A DNA stretch of 64,000 nt. Origin: Oegoconia quadripuncta (Eukaryota; Arthropoda; Insecta; Lepidoptera; Autostichidae). A program made the translations under genes and the position numbers. Location: assembly GCA_949316235.1 (NCBI GenBank), contig OX438748.1:7071001-7135000 (forward strand), written 5' to 3'. This document shows, piece after piece, positions 1 to 12,627 of the stretch (the first letter of the stretch is position 1; each line of letters starts with the position of its first letter). The notes beneath the pieces are model-generated. The model saw only the letters and a program-made list of their open reading frames with translations. It was not told where the DNA came from and did not search any database.

Positions 1-559
1 AAGAACATTTGTGACCCGCTTTAATAATTCTTATTTGTCTGAAAGGGTTTTTCTGGGTGTCAATTACCTATTTTGGTGAATATACGATGATACTCGTACA
101 CTCAGATAAAAATCATAATCCACTGTAGTCAACTTATTACTTATTATCAATTGTGTTATTTATGGAGAAAAACGAGTAAATTTGAAGTCCTTTTTTGGAG
201 CCGTCGCGTAACGAATACAGCTTCCTTATTTTATTGGATTGTTAAATACTATAAACATCTATAAATTGCCTGTAGTATATTGATTCCAAATCACAATTAT
301 TTCCAAAAATGTCATTCATTCATTAAGTTGTTGAAATCCGGGTCCTGTCACCGCTCTTTGTACCTGACAGGCACTTTCTGGTGAATCCCTCGAAGTGACA
401 TTTCAGCTCACGGACTCGCAATCGATGGACTCATTTATTAAAATTCTAAGCTCTTTTACAAATATTTAAAAGTGGTGCGAAAAGGTTATTCACTTTTGTT
501 CATATAAATTTTGTACTACCATTTACCTGCGGGAATGACTAACTTCATATACTAGGATT
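1..559. other. Unassigned AT-rich sequence
   Basis: No exon-like frame, repeat family or RNA gene recognised. Confidence 0.5.
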
Positions 560-781
560 TATATACATAGGATACAACATGTCCTATTTCAGGGTATATT
601 CTGCACCAAATTTCAACTAAATGCATTTAGATGAAATTTGATTTGTTAGTAGAACATACCCCAGGGTATGTTAAAACAGGATATTTTTTATCCCGATAAA
701 GTGAGCAGGTTAAACTGAATTAAATTAAACATATCCGCAATAATATTATTCCACGCAAGCGAAGCCGCGGACGGAAAGCTA
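560..781 (+). mobile_element. Helitron-like 3' part (candidate)
   Basis: TATCCCGATAAAGTGAGCAG G and GCGAAGCCGCGGACGGAAAG CTAG. The 5' part differs from the other copies. Confidence 0.45.
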
Positions 782-785
782 GTTA

Positions 786-1600
786 AAATTAAAAGAATGT
801 TTCCTCTTCGTCCTATTTTCTAAAAAATTACTCTCCACTATTCCCATCCTGTATATCCAACAAACTATTAGATTTGAAATTCATCATGAGTTTACACATA
901 CACATGTAATTAAATTCTAAATATAAAGCATGTTGAGATACCCGTCTTGTAAAGGATCGACCACAAGAGTGATTTGGAATTACTTGATGGAAGTTACGAG
1001 GTGATTGACTGTGTTTAAATCACGGATGACTGATAGGACATTGCACTGAGAATAAACCATAGGTATTTTTAAATATACAGGCTGTTAGTAAGGTTTATGG
1101 AGGTGACAGTTGAAGCCATTTTAAATCGACCTTGCATTAGCACAGAATACTCATTTCTTCGAAATACCTCTACATTTACATGCTAATGGAAGGTGAAATT
1201 TCAGAAAATGTATGTTTTCTACTCTGCTGTATGTACTCGGTCTGCTGTATAGCTTTTTCGTTGAAAAAACCTTACTATGACTTTGTACTAAAATATGTTT
1301 GGTTCACAATATACTAAGAGTGACGAATGTGTGTGTCTTGACGGTGTAATGTACGTGAATGGTAGTGTAATGAGATGGGTTAAAATAAAGTTTTCTTTCT
1401 TTCATATGAGTTCAATTATTACCTCCTTTATGGCTTTGCATCGATATATAACACCTTGTATACAGACTAGATAGTATTTTATTGTCGGTCTACGTCTTTA
1501 TAAAAGATACATGAAAATATAAGTGTTTGAAAGCAGGTTAACCCATGTGATAGAATTCATCATGTATTGTAAAATAGGTTCAAGCTTAGATCTGCGCTTG
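786..1600. other. Unassigned AT-rich sequence
   Basis: Nothing recognised apart from a TTAAAATAAAGTTTTCTTTC block near 1380, which resembles a LINE 3' end. Confidence 0.45.
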
Positions 1601-1603
1601 AGC

Positions 1604-1760
1604 ATACAATACAATACAATACAATACAATACAAATACACTTTATTGCACAACAGATAAGAAAATACAGTTTCAGAAAAGTGGTAAGAATAGAATGTACA
1701 ATTTGGCGACCTTATCACTAAAAGCGATCTCTTCCAGGCAACCTTTGGGTATAAGGACAG
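1604..1760 (-). mobile_element. LINE 3' end (same family as 19985-20628) with (ATACA)n tail
   Basis: Minus-strand sequence contains the GGTTGCCTGGAAGAGATCGC motif and the GATAAGGTCGCC motif, then TGCAATAAAG and a (TGTAT)n tail (1604-1634 on the plus strand). Only the 3' UTR remains; open frames here are incidental. Confidence 0.75.
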
Positions 1761-1764
1761 TACA

Positions 1765-2537
1765 TTTGAAATAGGTGGTTTGTGCGGTATTAAATAGGGA
1801 TGCAGATACAAACTACGTGAATAAATTTCATATATTTACATACACATACACATAGATCAATAGACAAATATAGTTAGAGATAGCGCTATACAAGATACAT
1901 AAAGGTGTCCCTTTTTAACCGTTCTCAAGCGGAGATCTCTACTTGACTAACATTCTGAAATACGGGCCACTTTTACACAAAGACTGAAGAGTCTAAAATA
2001 CCTTACTGTACTGCTGCAGTTGCAAATTTGAACATTTGTGATTCCTATCCTCTACGTTTACACGGTCGATTAGTTTGGAAAAATCATATCACTTTTCCAG
2101 ATGGGTAACAATTTTATTACATAATACAAGGATATACCATTTAGTTAAGGACAATATATACAGGAAAAAACTGAGAAAGCAAACATCCTCATTGATTTGC
2201 CCCATGCTTGTACATACAGCAGGACGACCACACCAGTTCGTTAACATTTTGCGCGTTGCGCGGTTAGCTTATCCTTTTACGGGCAAGTGTCAGAACCCCT
2301 ATACCAAATACGATATTTCATATTTGGGAAATACAAAATTGCAATATTGTTTTGCTACTATTTCATACCTAAATTCAAAGATATGCTAACTTGATAGATT
2401 TCTTAAGGTACTTAACTTCAATAAGGTTCCTGTTGATATACAATATCTTCCTTTCAATAAATTTAAAGATTACTATAAAACAGAAACTTATTAAGAAAGC
2501 ACATTATAAAATATCAGATTATTTCGATGATAAACAT
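1765..2537. other. Unassigned sequence
   Basis: A 104-codon open frame (2075-2389) has no recognisable domain, starts at a non-ATG codon and lacks splice or repeat support; I do not call it a gene. Confidence 0.45.
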
Positions 2538-2798
2538 TCATGGACATAAACAGCCCGTTCGCATAACCAGGCGCATAACCAGTTCACAATTAATAATGAA
2601 ATATTATAATATAAAATAATAATTTTGCAATATAAAAACCTTTTTTTTTAATGAGCATGCTCGAGTTTCTTGCTTGTTCTTCTCAGGGGAAAATTGCCTT
2701 TTGAAAAAGCAGTAGCTCAAAGAATGTAAAATCTGACTATTTTAAGTGTACCCTGTGTACCTACAAATTAAAGCATTTTTTGATTTTGATTTTGATAA
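2538..2798 (+). mobile_element. LINE-like 3' end with TTTTGAT tail
   Basis: TTCTTGCTTGTTCTTCTCAG, AATCTGACTATTTTAAGTGT ACCC and the tail TTTTTTGATTTTGATTTTGA. Similar to the reverse complement of 7471-7735, so the two form an inverted pair about 4.7 kb apart. Confidence 0.7.
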
Positions 2799-3184
2799 AA
2801 AGAGAGAAAAGTGAAGAGAAACTGGCCATACATTCTGACACCAGGATATCTGGGCCTACAGACATATAAATAGCAGACCAAATACATATTTATGCAAAAG
2901 GCGTCGCAAACAACTTGCAGCGTATGTCAACTATGATATTTTTTATATAAATATTCCTAGTTTCCAAAGTACTTACGAGGTATTAGTCAAGGTGTTATTA
3001 AATACGTAATCTGAAAAGTTACATAATTAGAATTAATTTTCAGACATTTCCTAATTCGTCATAGTCTAAACATGGCTAATACTTTTTGTATGGAAACGGG
3101 CTACATTGTTTAATCCGTATAAATAAATAAATGTAAGGTACCACAAAGTTAATTTAAGAAGAAATTAATTGATAATTAATTAGG

Positions 3185-3245
3185 TCAAACTGTGATGAAA
3201 AGGTAGGGACTCAGCAGATTTGCTGATTTTCAGTCCCCTCCAAGT
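3185..3245 (-). mobile_element. LINE 3' UTR fragment (family of 26325)
   Basis: CAAACTGTGATGAAAAGGTA GGGACTCAGCAG then CTGATTTTCAGTCCCCTCC; matches 59938-59983. Confidence 0.55.
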
Positions 3246-3751
3246 ATGTACGGTACATCTGTGGTGTGGACCATATTTGTTTCACATAGTTCGAGACTAA
3301 CTAGATTGTCTCTTAATAAATATTTCCTACTTTTATGGTACTACACACATATTTATTTCATAATTTTTGGCATACCAAAAAACAAGATACGTATGTAAGA
3401 AATTTTGTTAGGTATCCCTTTTGTCGACTGTATTCGAATGTATCCCTTTTGTCGGCTGTTGAGTAATGATAATAGCAATACAATCCCATGACTTTAATTT
3501 TTACAATCCAATGGTGAAGCTGAACATAAATAAAGTCGGGAGAGAATTAGATAGCCCGATGGGCTTAATTCCAAAAGTATTCTAATTGCATTCAGAACTT
3601 TCACAGGAATTTATTCGTGAATAGATGGACCTCCATCAATTTCTCTGGGAAATCCTCGGTCGGATTGTTAAGCTAATCGTTTATCTCCGTCTTTATAGAA
3701 CTTCGTACAGTCAACACCCGAATTATTAAATTTTATTCATTAATAAATTAA

Positions 3752-3902
3752 TGAATTAGGTGGACAGACGACCTAATAATGGTCGCGACAAATCGTTGGA
3801 CGCAGGCCGCTTCCAACTGATCAATCTGGAATTCTATGGGGGAGGCCTATGTTCAGCAGTGGACGCCCTCTGGCTAATATGATGATGATAATGATGAACG
3901 TG
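3752..3902 (+). pseudogene. RTE-like non-LTR 3' fragment
   Basis: Reads WTDDLIMVATNRWTQAA and WNSMGEAYVQQW, followed by the ATGATGATGATAATGATGA tail found at the 3' end of these elements. Strongly 5' truncated. Confidence 0.85.
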
Positions 3903-3904
3903 CT

Positions 3905-5240
3905 AGCTATTTAAGCTGTACCATCCACAGTTGTCTAAAATGATAATTTACGGAAAAAGGTCATTTTAGAGAACTGCCGTTGCTATAGCTATATAACTTC
4001 TAATCATATAGGATTAATGGTTGCGTGATTTAGGAAAGCAGGTTACAGTGATCCACATGATACAACGTGATACACGTTGTTTTACAGAACAGCCGTGTAG
4101 GAATAATTATGACGCAGGCTATACCAGGGGTGCAATTTTTAAGTCGTTCGCTTTTTAAGCGAAAATTATAGATACACGTTGGCCTTTCCAAGTGGGTGAG
4201 TGGTTCTACCAATTCGTTTTCCAATCAGAATAATGGTAAGTTTGACAGTTGTGAGTTGGTTGACATTGGTTAGTATGCTGAGTTACGTTTCCTTTTATCT
4301 CTAAAACTTTCCGCTTTGACGATGAGAGGGAGAGGGGAGGGGTTTCCTCTTTCCTGGAGGTCCACCTAGTTGACAAAAAAATGAGATATCATTGTTCCTT
4401 TCACCCCATGACCCACTTAAACGAGACTCTAAGAATACAAGTAAATATAAATGTAATATTAATAGTGACGTTTTCAAGTGATAATTTTATCCTATGGAAT
4501 AAAATATTTTTAGATTTGATTTGATAAGATACTCACGACTCATGTATTTTCTTTTTGTACAATAAAGCATAAATAAACAAACAAGCTAATTATATGTAAT
4601 TATATCTATGCCGGAAAATTGTGGTATTGCAATTAATTCATTGTCGGAGCTATTATAAAACAGGTTATAGCTGTACTCCGTCAAGTTAGGCTTTTCAGCT
4701 TGTTTGCGGTTAGTTGACTTCAACTTGCAAAGGGGCTTTTAGATGAAAACCACAGCTATGGCCTTTGTATGTATAAAGGATGAACGTGACCCGTATATTT
4801 GGTTTTTGTCACATTATGTAGAGCATGTTCATTCCAAACATACATGAGCCCTAGATTTCAATTAGATTAACTTCATTTGTGAAACTAAAGTTCGTCTGAG
4901 TCTTCCTTGTGAACAATTAATTAGCTTGACAATTCTGTTTTCTCTCCAACAGCTTTAAAAAGAAGTCAGGTCTAAGAAATTTCACCGCATTTTGGATTAT
5001 TCGATTGGTACTGACTATAATTAGGAAAATGAGGCATTCGGAAAATTAAGAATAGGTAAAATTAAGACTTTTCATACAGAAGAATTCGTCCTAATAATAA
5101 TTTGCAAAATTTCGCCGACAGGGTTACATCACCGGTAATGATGATTAAGTACGTAGGTACTTAAAGATTAAAATAAATAAGAAAGTTCATAATGTCATGT
5201 ATGTCTTATTGTAAACGATTGAGGTTTAATTTGAAAAGCT
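3905..5240. other. Unassigned sequence
   Basis: Holds a pyrimidine/purine-rich patch near 4320-4370 and an AATAAAGCATAAATAAACAA tail-like piece near 4560. The 64-codon minus-strand open frame at 4030-4224 has no recognised domain. Confidence 0.45.
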
Positions 5241-5244
5241 TGTA

Positions 5245-5464
5245 TCTAACTAATATTTATAAATGCGACAGTTTGGATGTTTGTTTGTTTGATGCTCAAT
5301 CACGGCGAAATGTATGAATGGATTTGAATGAAATTTGGTATATAGGTAGAATATACCATGGATTAAAACATAGGATCCGGATAAAGTGTGTAGTTCACGT
5401 GGGATAAACAAATGAAACATATCCGCGACACAGCTATTTTACAGGCGAAGCCGCGGTCGGAATG
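5245..5464 (+). mobile_element. Helitron-like non-autonomous element (candidate)
   Basis: ATTTATAAATGCGACAGTTT GGATG start, CGGATAAAGTGTGTAGTTCA CG, end GGCGAAGCCGCGGTCGGAA. Related copies at 39143-39462 and 560-781 end GCGGACGGAAAGCTAGTT or GTTGGAAAGCTAGTT; the CTAG|T end after a GC hairpin is Helitron-like. Class is inferred from ends only. Confidence 0.5.
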
Positions 5465-6281
5465 ATATTATATCATAATATTTGCATGCCAACTGATTTT
5501 GACATAGAAAGGTCGGTTTGCGTTATCTAAGCAATCCTTTAGTAGACCACTTTTTCGGGCATTGCATTGTCTACTTTAATTTAGGTAGAGACATATCAAG
5601 CAAACTGTCAGACATAGACATCGCTTTCAAATGTAAACTCAAAGTGTGATACATCGCCTAAAAAGACAGTTAGAAATGTGTCAAACTGTCACAGTGATTC
5701 TCTTTGGAGACTACTACTATTTAATTTGGAGAGTTCTAAGAACGTTTTATTAAATTTAAATTAAAGTCATTTCTCCACACTAAATCCTACTATTCCATAA
5801 AAGAATTTTTTGATGACAATTTTGATTAACCAATAAGGCCTACCAAAATTATTTACTATATTATTTATTTATCTAAACAATTGACCTGTAATGAAAATCT
5901 TGACATAATTTTAATTCAATTAACTTTTAACTAGGATATAAGACGTAATATTGTTGACTATTTTAATTATAATCCTATTTTTGTCGTGGGCGATTAATAT
6001 TAATTGATATCTAATATTATTTGGTCAAATTGCATATTGCATTTTATCACACGCACATAATTTTGTGAAAATAAATTTAATTACATGTTTAGTTAAGCCG
6101 ACCTTATTATATTACATAAATTTATATTGACTCGCCCTAACAGGGTTTCCATGTACTGTACACATTTTTTAAATTAACACCTATATAACCATGGAAAGCA
6201 ATAAATGATAATGAAACTAATTTGTGAACTTATAAACTATGTTCTTGCAAATAAAAAAAATAATTTAAAATCCAAATTTTC

Positions 6282-6448
6282 TGTAACAGGCACGCACGAA
6301 ATGCTCTCGTCGGTACACTGTCCGGTTCGATGAGACGTCCTTAGTACGGCCGAGTGCAAGTTCAGATCCAATTCAGCACTGGAGCGAGCGATCGATAGAA
6401 GAACGGACAATAAAGCCCTCTACTAGCTGCGAGGTCTTCACTCTGTAC
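6282..6448 (+). other. Possible solo-LTR-like fragment
   Basis: GC-richer block from TGTAACAGGCACGCACG to CTTCACTCTGTACA with GGACAATAAAGCCC inside, resembling the U3-polyA-U5 order of an LTR. No matching 5-bp flanks were seen, so this is only a suggestion. Confidence 0.2.
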
Positions 6449-6886
6449 ACCCCTCAACGAGGTTTTTACTTATAGACGTAAGGATAATGTTGCATGTCTT
6501 TGTATATAGATACTTTTAGAATATGTAATTATTGTGAAATAGGTGACTGTAGGTATCTAGTTTCAAAATGGCTGACGGCCACACATAGTATTTAATGTAT
6601 GATCCATTGTGAGATATTGCATAATTATTATGTATAAAATTTATTGCGACTAAGTTGTAGTTAATTAGTTGTTATTGTACAAAACAAATAATCTCCACTT
6701 ACCGCAATAACTTATTTTATTGTAATGCCAGTAAAATAAATTGTTCTGAAAATATACATACTTACAAAGATACATACATATTTACAATAAAAAAAATTGT
6801 GCCATATCTTGCTGTATTAGAAAGGTACTACTACTACTACTCTGCTATATATTTTAGCATCGCATTGATTTGTATGTAGTTGCACA

Positions 6887-7018
6887 GAGTTGGGGGGGGG
6901 TGAGCCTGGAGCCGCCTATGCGTTCCCAGGTCCTCCCTACTGCCGAAGAAGGTCGCCGCGGGGTTTTAGTGGGTATCCCGTAAAGGTACGCTTAAAGCGT
7001 TTCCCCGCGTAAAAAAAA
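6887..7018 (+). mobile_element. Short retroposed LINE 3' end with 9-bp target duplication
   Basis: A 132-bp block (GGGGTGAGCCTGGAGCCGCC to CCCCGCGTAAAAAAAAA) is flanked by AGTTGCACA at 6878-6886 and 7019-7027. It is GC-richer than its surroundings and ends in poly(A), as expected for a 5'-truncated retrotransposition product. Confidence 0.75.
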
Positions 7019-7470
7019 AGTTGCACACAGCATGATAACACACCCCACATACAATGATTTGTAAGGTCATTGTAGACGACTTGTCGCGATTTACACCACC
7101 TAATTTTATAACATGCGACTAAAAAATGTTATCGTTATCCTAGCTATACATTGTTCGCGTTGGTTCATAATGGTGATAACAATATACAACCGGTCATTCT
7201 AAATCCAAATTACAAAATCAGCGTGGCGCCGCTTTAATAAGAGTGTACCCAAACGTTATTCCTTACAAACTTCACCATTAAAAATATTTCAAGTAAACGG
7301 GCCACGATAGCATTTTTCTCTATTTCGTGAGTCACGATAACATTTGTCGATTTAGCTTTGTCGCAATCTGTCGTGCTAATGCGCATCGAAATCGCGTTAC
7401 AATTTTCTATTTGATACTACGACCAAAATTTTATCCACCCCTCTACACCCCTCTTCCACGTGACCTTGTT

Positions 7471-7735
7471 CAAATCAAAATCAAAAAATGCTTTATTTTG
7501 TAGGTAAACAGGGTGCACTTAAAATAGTCAGATTTTACATTTTTTTAAGCTACTGCTTGTTCAAAGCCAATTTTCCCCTGAGAAGAACAAGCAAGAAACT
7601 CGAGAGGTTGCACTTTAAAAAAAATAAAGTTTTTATGTTACAAAATTATTAATTATTATTTTATATTATAATATTTCATTATTAATTGTGAAATAGCCTG
7701 GTTACGCGAACGGGCTGTTCAAGTCCATGAATGTT
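7471..7735 (-). mobile_element. LINE-like 3' end (partner of 2538-2798)
   Basis: Begins CAAATCAAAATCAAAAAATG CTTTATTTTG and ends near AACGGGCTGTTCAAGTCCATG; the reverse complement of the copy at 2538. A short third copy lies at 47396-47486. Confidence 0.7.
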
Positions 7736-7739
7736 AATT

Positions 7740-8565
7740 ATCTAATCATCTTGTTTACTCAAAAAGTTTATTTTAAATAAAATTCTGCTCATTTCATTGA
7801 TCAATTGGACGTACACTTCATTTGCATAAATTCTCAAGTGTCGTGATTCTTTATTTTTTAATATTGTGTTTTATGTTTTTATATTTATAGGTACTGTACT
7901 ATTGGTGATAGTATAGTATAGTTTATGGTGATAGCATAAATTAAATAAAGCAGATTACTTTTGTTATTTGCGAGCTCAAAGTGTAATCAAAGCAATAATG
8001 CTCACTAAATTGTACAGGTAACTACAGAAATTATTGTGAATTCCGACTCGATTCAGTAGTTTTCGCTCATTCAATTATGTTTCTCCATATTCCAAGATAA
8101 GATAAGGTTTATATTTCCGGTTGAGCGAATTTCTTGCCATTACAGAACAAATTCTTCAGAGATGGTCCGATAAGCATTATCGATGTAGACAGGCGCGTCC
8201 TTTAAACATTTTAGTTCGTCGAAACGAAATTGGGTACACTTACTTTAAATGGTATTAAATCGGAGCTTTGATCATTGAATTAAATTAACATCGACAGCTG
8301 CAATGTATGAAGAGCTAATATTGCCGAATTAATATATCATAAAAGGTACAGGGGACTTTTGAAACGTTCGGACGTTTTTCGCTATAAGATCTTCGTCTGA
8401 CTGATTTGAAAATGGTTTAATTTAAACGGTTTATGATTGATCTAATGATTTGATGAATGATTTAAATACGGACATAATTTTCGACATTTACGATTATTTT
8501 AAACGAAAATTCCCAATATTCAAAATATCCTTGGTTTACAATTGCAAATCAAATTTCGATCGAAA
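7740..8565. other. Unassigned AT-rich sequence
   Basis: No recognisable feature. Confidence 0.45.
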
Positions 8566-8569
8566 TAAA

Positions 8570-8935
8570 AAAGAACCGCTCAAAATTATCCAACCGACTT
8601 CACTGAGGTTCCGTTCTCTATATCCGGCGTACATCATCAGATCTTCACCAATTTTTATTATATCACAATCCTGGCTGTATAGATACTAAAACAAATCAGT
8701 TAACATTGGATGAAGATATCGCGTAACGGACACAATTCGATTTAAATTTTGATTAGTCTTCAATTTTATATATTTTATAAAAACAAATACCCGTTACAAT
8801 ATTTTAAACAAAATGTTAGGTATCTAAGTAAATGAAAATAAACATTTTTGATTTTTTTTGATTTTTGATACATACAGTCGAATTCAGAACCTCCTCCTTT
8901 TTTTGAAGTCGGTTAAAAATTACTCTTCAAAACTA
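8570..8935 (+). repeat. Dispersed repeat, AACCTCCT...GAAGTCGGTTAAAAA family
   Basis: CCAACCGACTTCACTGAGG left, GAAGATATCGCGTAACGGAC AC middle, CAGAACCTCCTCCTTTTTTT GAAGTCGGTTAAAAAT right. A second copy at 13655-13880 has CAACCGACTTCGAG at one end and GAGAACCTCC at the other; an end fragment lies at 16835-16875. Confidence 0.5.
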
Positions 8936-9544
8936 CTTTATATTAATAATCGTCCGTTTTCACCTCAATGCTGAACTTTTGACTGATTGTTGTTACCTTT
9001 TAACTCTACAACGCCGAATTTCCTTAAAACAATTATTTTTAACAGTTTTTCACGATTCCGCCCGCGTCCAGATCACGTAACTGTCACAACAGCACGCGCA
9101 CTATTGTCTATCTTACTATAATATCTTTGCGTGTGTTTGTGGATTGCTGATTGGAGCTGCTTCCCAATTTTTTTAATCATCTTAACCTCCATCATCCTCC
9201 TTCTCACTCCACATTCACTAACTTTACTTATTTGATGGAAATCGGATCAACCATTCCAAGATATTTCGATTTTAACATGGGTCCTTTGTACTCAAATGAT
9301 TTGATAGTCCCGAACGTTTTCTAAAATTTCAATTTAGACTTAATAAAAAGTATGCTCTTCTTGGAACGGGTAACGGTTTACGGTATTGAGAGCACTTTGA
9401 TAGTAAAACTTTTATTGTGTCTGGTGCGGTGTCGTGAAAGGGGGTTAAAATGAAGAGTATTCCTCTTACCATTTACTATTTTCCAGTATTTGTATTTGGA
9501 AATTAAGAGGAAAGCACGCAATTCTTTTTTACTCGTTTGACCAC

Positions 9545-9625
9545 AATCTCACCTGATAGACAGTGACGATGTAGCCGAAGATGAAGGACGCGATCTGCCT
9601 ATTCATCCTGCTCTTGAAGAACCCA
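9545..9625 (-). mobile_element. LINE 3' fragment (family of 30825)
   Basis: CACAATCTCACCTGATAGAC AGTGACGATG, the AAGATGAAGGACGCGATCTG motif and TCTTGAAGA are the reverse complement of the 30825-30935 copy. Confidence 0.7.
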
Positions 9626-9629
9626 ACTG

Positions 9630-10235
9630 TATGGTCTTGAATGTCTTCGGAGCAGTTAGGTTGTTAAAGTTGAGTTAGAAGGGGTTTAGTTATAAGTTAA
9701 AGAGTAGTTGAGTTGACACACCCGAATTATGAGCAAAAGGCTTATTGCTTACATAAATTACAGTGTTTGGATAGCTAATTGTGACCGATCGAGACGGCGT
9801 AATTTCGTCGACCATCCTTTTATTTATATGCCAAAAGTAGGGCGCAAGCGCAGCACAATTAAAAGTAACTTGTACGTAAATCGTGCACCAACCTTTAAAG
9901 AATGTTGCCTCAGCTTTCTGATTAATAATACCCAGATTCAGCGGCTGATCCTAGAAACTTTGAATCCAAAGATATTTTGAAAACTTTGGGTAAGGGATAA
10001 ACGGATTTGCTATGAGTAAGGCGTCCGCAGGGCCTGTTTCCAATAATACTGTTGTATCTTTCCAGCAAGTTCAATAAGTTTTAATACAAGTTACATAATA
10101 CCTACTGTGCGTAGTATAAGGCGTCTATGCGGACGTTTTTAAATTCCAATAATTGTGTAGCTATCCGACCAACAAAAAAAGGGTTACAACTTTAACATTC
10201 TATGCATACATTATTTATACATACATACATTTTGT
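9630..10235. other. Unassigned sequence with an 83-codon open frame
   Basis: ATG 9729 to TGA 9980 reads MSKRLIAYINYSVWIANC and on to CCLSFLINNTQIQRLILETL. No domain was recognised and codon content is unremarkable. It could be chance or a decayed element. Confidence 0.35.
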
Positions 10236-10241
10236 ATTTTT

Positions 10242-10452
10242 GACGACCGGTTGGTGTAGTGGATAGTGACCCTGTCAGCGAAACCAATGGTTGCGGGTTC
10301 GAATCTCGCGAGGGGTAAATGTTTGTGTGATGAATACGAACGTGGATGTTTATATAAATATTTATGTACGTTTAGCCGTTATCTAGTATCCATAGCACAA
10401 GCTTTGCTTAGTTTGGGACTAGATGATTGGTGTAAGTGTCCGAAATATATAT
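10242..10452 (+). mobile_element. tRNA-derived SINE related to family A
   Basis: GACCGGTTGGTGTAGTGGAT head, box B GGGTTCGAATCTC, body ATCTAGTATCCATAGCACAA GC and TTTGGGACTAGATGATTGG. The head differs enough from family A to be a separate subfamily. The 62-codon open frame inside is not a gene. Confidence 0.8.
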
Positions 10453-10689
10453 AAAAAAAAATTAAGTACAGTAATATCCGCTGACCTGTACTGAGATCAC
10501 AAATACGTCTATATCAGTGTGGTGATGATGGAAAATATATCCATAAAGAGAGGGCCCTGGTTGTTGACCCTATAATATCTAGTGCAAATAAATAAATATA
10601 TAAATAATTTTATATCTTTTAAATCAGCACTTTAACAATGAATTCTGCCAACTGTACTACTTTCCTCGGTATTACAGTAGACATACACA

Positions 10690-10945
10690 TAAGAGCATGA
10701 TCTTGATCCCAAATGGGGTGGTCAGAGGTATCCCAAACAACCTTTGCGTGTTCCAAACATTAGAAGTTTAATGCTTGAAACAACATTCATGCTGAAGCAT
10801 ACCGCTGATAATCTGAACATAAGCTGAGGTGAATCGTTCGAAATATGAAGAAATGTACACGTCGTTAAAACGTGCAAATCTACATATTTATATTTTTTGG
10901 TGTAAAGTTCCTTAGTCGCCTTTTACGACACACAAGGGAAGATAT
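10690..10945. repeat. Dispersed repeat ending TTAGTCGCCTTTTACGACA
   Basis: AGAGGTATCCCAAACAACC, AGTTTAATGCTTGAAACAAC ATTC, then TTAGTCGCCTTTTACGACAC. The same blocks in the same order are at 57297-57475. Other copies of the TCGCCTTTTACGACA end are at 11875-12045, 17850-17995 and 51425-51560, with reverse-complement pieces at 47685-47905 and 55070-55215. Parent element not identified. Confidence 0.6.
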
Positions 10946-11874
10946 GTGTTGATATAATTTACGTGTCACAACCATAGACAATTTCGTATAAATACGACAT
11001 CTAATATATGCAAAACTAGTAAAAAATTGGATTTGCTTTAACTCTGAAATGAATAATGTGTGTTGATTGTGCCCATCACATATCCGATTTTTATCCGTAC
11101 AAAAGGACCGATTGATTTGCGTTCTCTTACCGGAGTGAGTACCAAGCCGTTTTTTAAAGAAAACTTTTTATAATTTTTACATTTTCATTCTTAAGATTAT
11201 TGATAAGTGATGAGAAGATATTAATGTTATGAGAATAAAAATAAAAATTGTTTATTGCCTCAGATCTATACAATTTGGATAATTACTTAAAATTTTGGCA
11301 ACAGGAAATGACTCAGCTTGTGCTACACCAGAAACAAGATTCCGTACAACGTTGATTGTCAGCCAATCCCTCTTCCTGAGGTGTTATGCGGGAGTGGTGG
11401 TACGAGGACTAACACAAATGGCAAAAATATAAATGAAAACAAACATCTTATAGGTACAGAGATAGACAACATTTTACCTAGATAAACCAAAAATAATAAT
11501 TTTAAGAAGAACCTACGAATATTGAGCCATGTTTTTTCAGATATCAATCTCTTTACAGTGGGTAAACAAAACATCTTTCCGATTGAAACGTAATCCGATT
11601 TTTATACAAAAATACTTTTATCTTCCTCAATCTTACTAATCTTTATTTCAAGCTAAAATTTTCTTAGGAAAATCCTCTTCATAGTGTTATTTCCGTAAAA
11701 ACAGAAAATGTTAAACTTAAAATTTATCGAGGGCTTAATTCGCATCGCTATTTAGAATTAGCTTCTAAATAAATGAAATTGAATGTTTGTTTATAGGAAT
11801 AATCTTCCTGAATATTTTATATTATTAGAAATAAGCCTCTCCCATGGTACGATCTGTATCATGTTCTACGGGAT

Positions 11875-12045
11875 GATTTTTCATAATCGGCACGCTGGGC
11901 AGGCGGGTCGGCGATTGCAATTTTTTGTGAGCTCACCAATAGACACTGCTGCCAAACATTGTGTTTTGCTGATAAGGTGGAGATCCCTTTGTCGCCTTTT
12001 ACGACATCACGGGATGGGACCGGTTCATCTTATTATGAGATCTAC
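11875..12045. repeat. Dispersed repeat (family of 10690)
   Basis: TCGGCACGCTGGGCAGGCGG GTCGGCGATTGC, GACACTGCTGCC and TTGTCGCCTTTTACGACATC. The 96-codon open frame across it is not coding. Confidence 0.6.
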
Positions 12046-12302
12046 AGTGAGAAACCACGTTTCAGTGTCATAAGTCAAAATAATAAACAACTAATAATGA
12101 TCACTAGAAAAGTTTTTTTTTTATAAACGGTTCACAAAATGACACAGTTCAAAATATTTTCAGTCTTACCCAACATTACGACATAATTAACTGAATGTAT
12201 CCTACTGGATGTGAACACAGCATGCATAGAGCTAAACAGTTTCAATATTTAAGAATGAAACTTTTTACAGACTTTTTTATATTCAGTTAGTGAAAGAACG
12301 AG

Positions 12303-12459
12303 TTTTTATGCACGACGGGTTCATACTTGACCTCAATCACACCTGATGTTAAGTGAAGATGAGGTCGAAGGTGGAAGCGTACTGACCCCGAAACCTACTT
12401 ATCTCTGACAACCGGAATGCAACAATGCTATTAACATTGCAGTTTGGCGGCAGATTTAG
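12303..12459 (-). mobile_element. Family B SINE 3' half
   Basis: TTATGCACGACGGGTTCATA, CCTGATGTTAAGTGAAGATG and CTTATCTCTGACAACCGGAA. Confidence 0.8.
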
Positions 12460-12627
12460 ATCTTTTGAAAATGTACTTACAATCCAACCCGTATTTTAAT
12501 TATGAACCATTTACTAATAAAATACTGAAATCCGTGTCTGTGTGTCCTACCTGTCTATAGTACGGTATTTCTCCAAAAGAATCACCAATCACCATCAGTT
12601 ATAATAAAAGTGCATTTTTAACCACTG

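Noticed and set aside
10242..10330. Functional tRNA gene
   Set aside because: Box A/B-like motifs are present but a SINE body follows and the acceptor and anticodon arms do not pair convincingly; the same holds for heads at 18700, 25340, 28735, 32125 and 42110.
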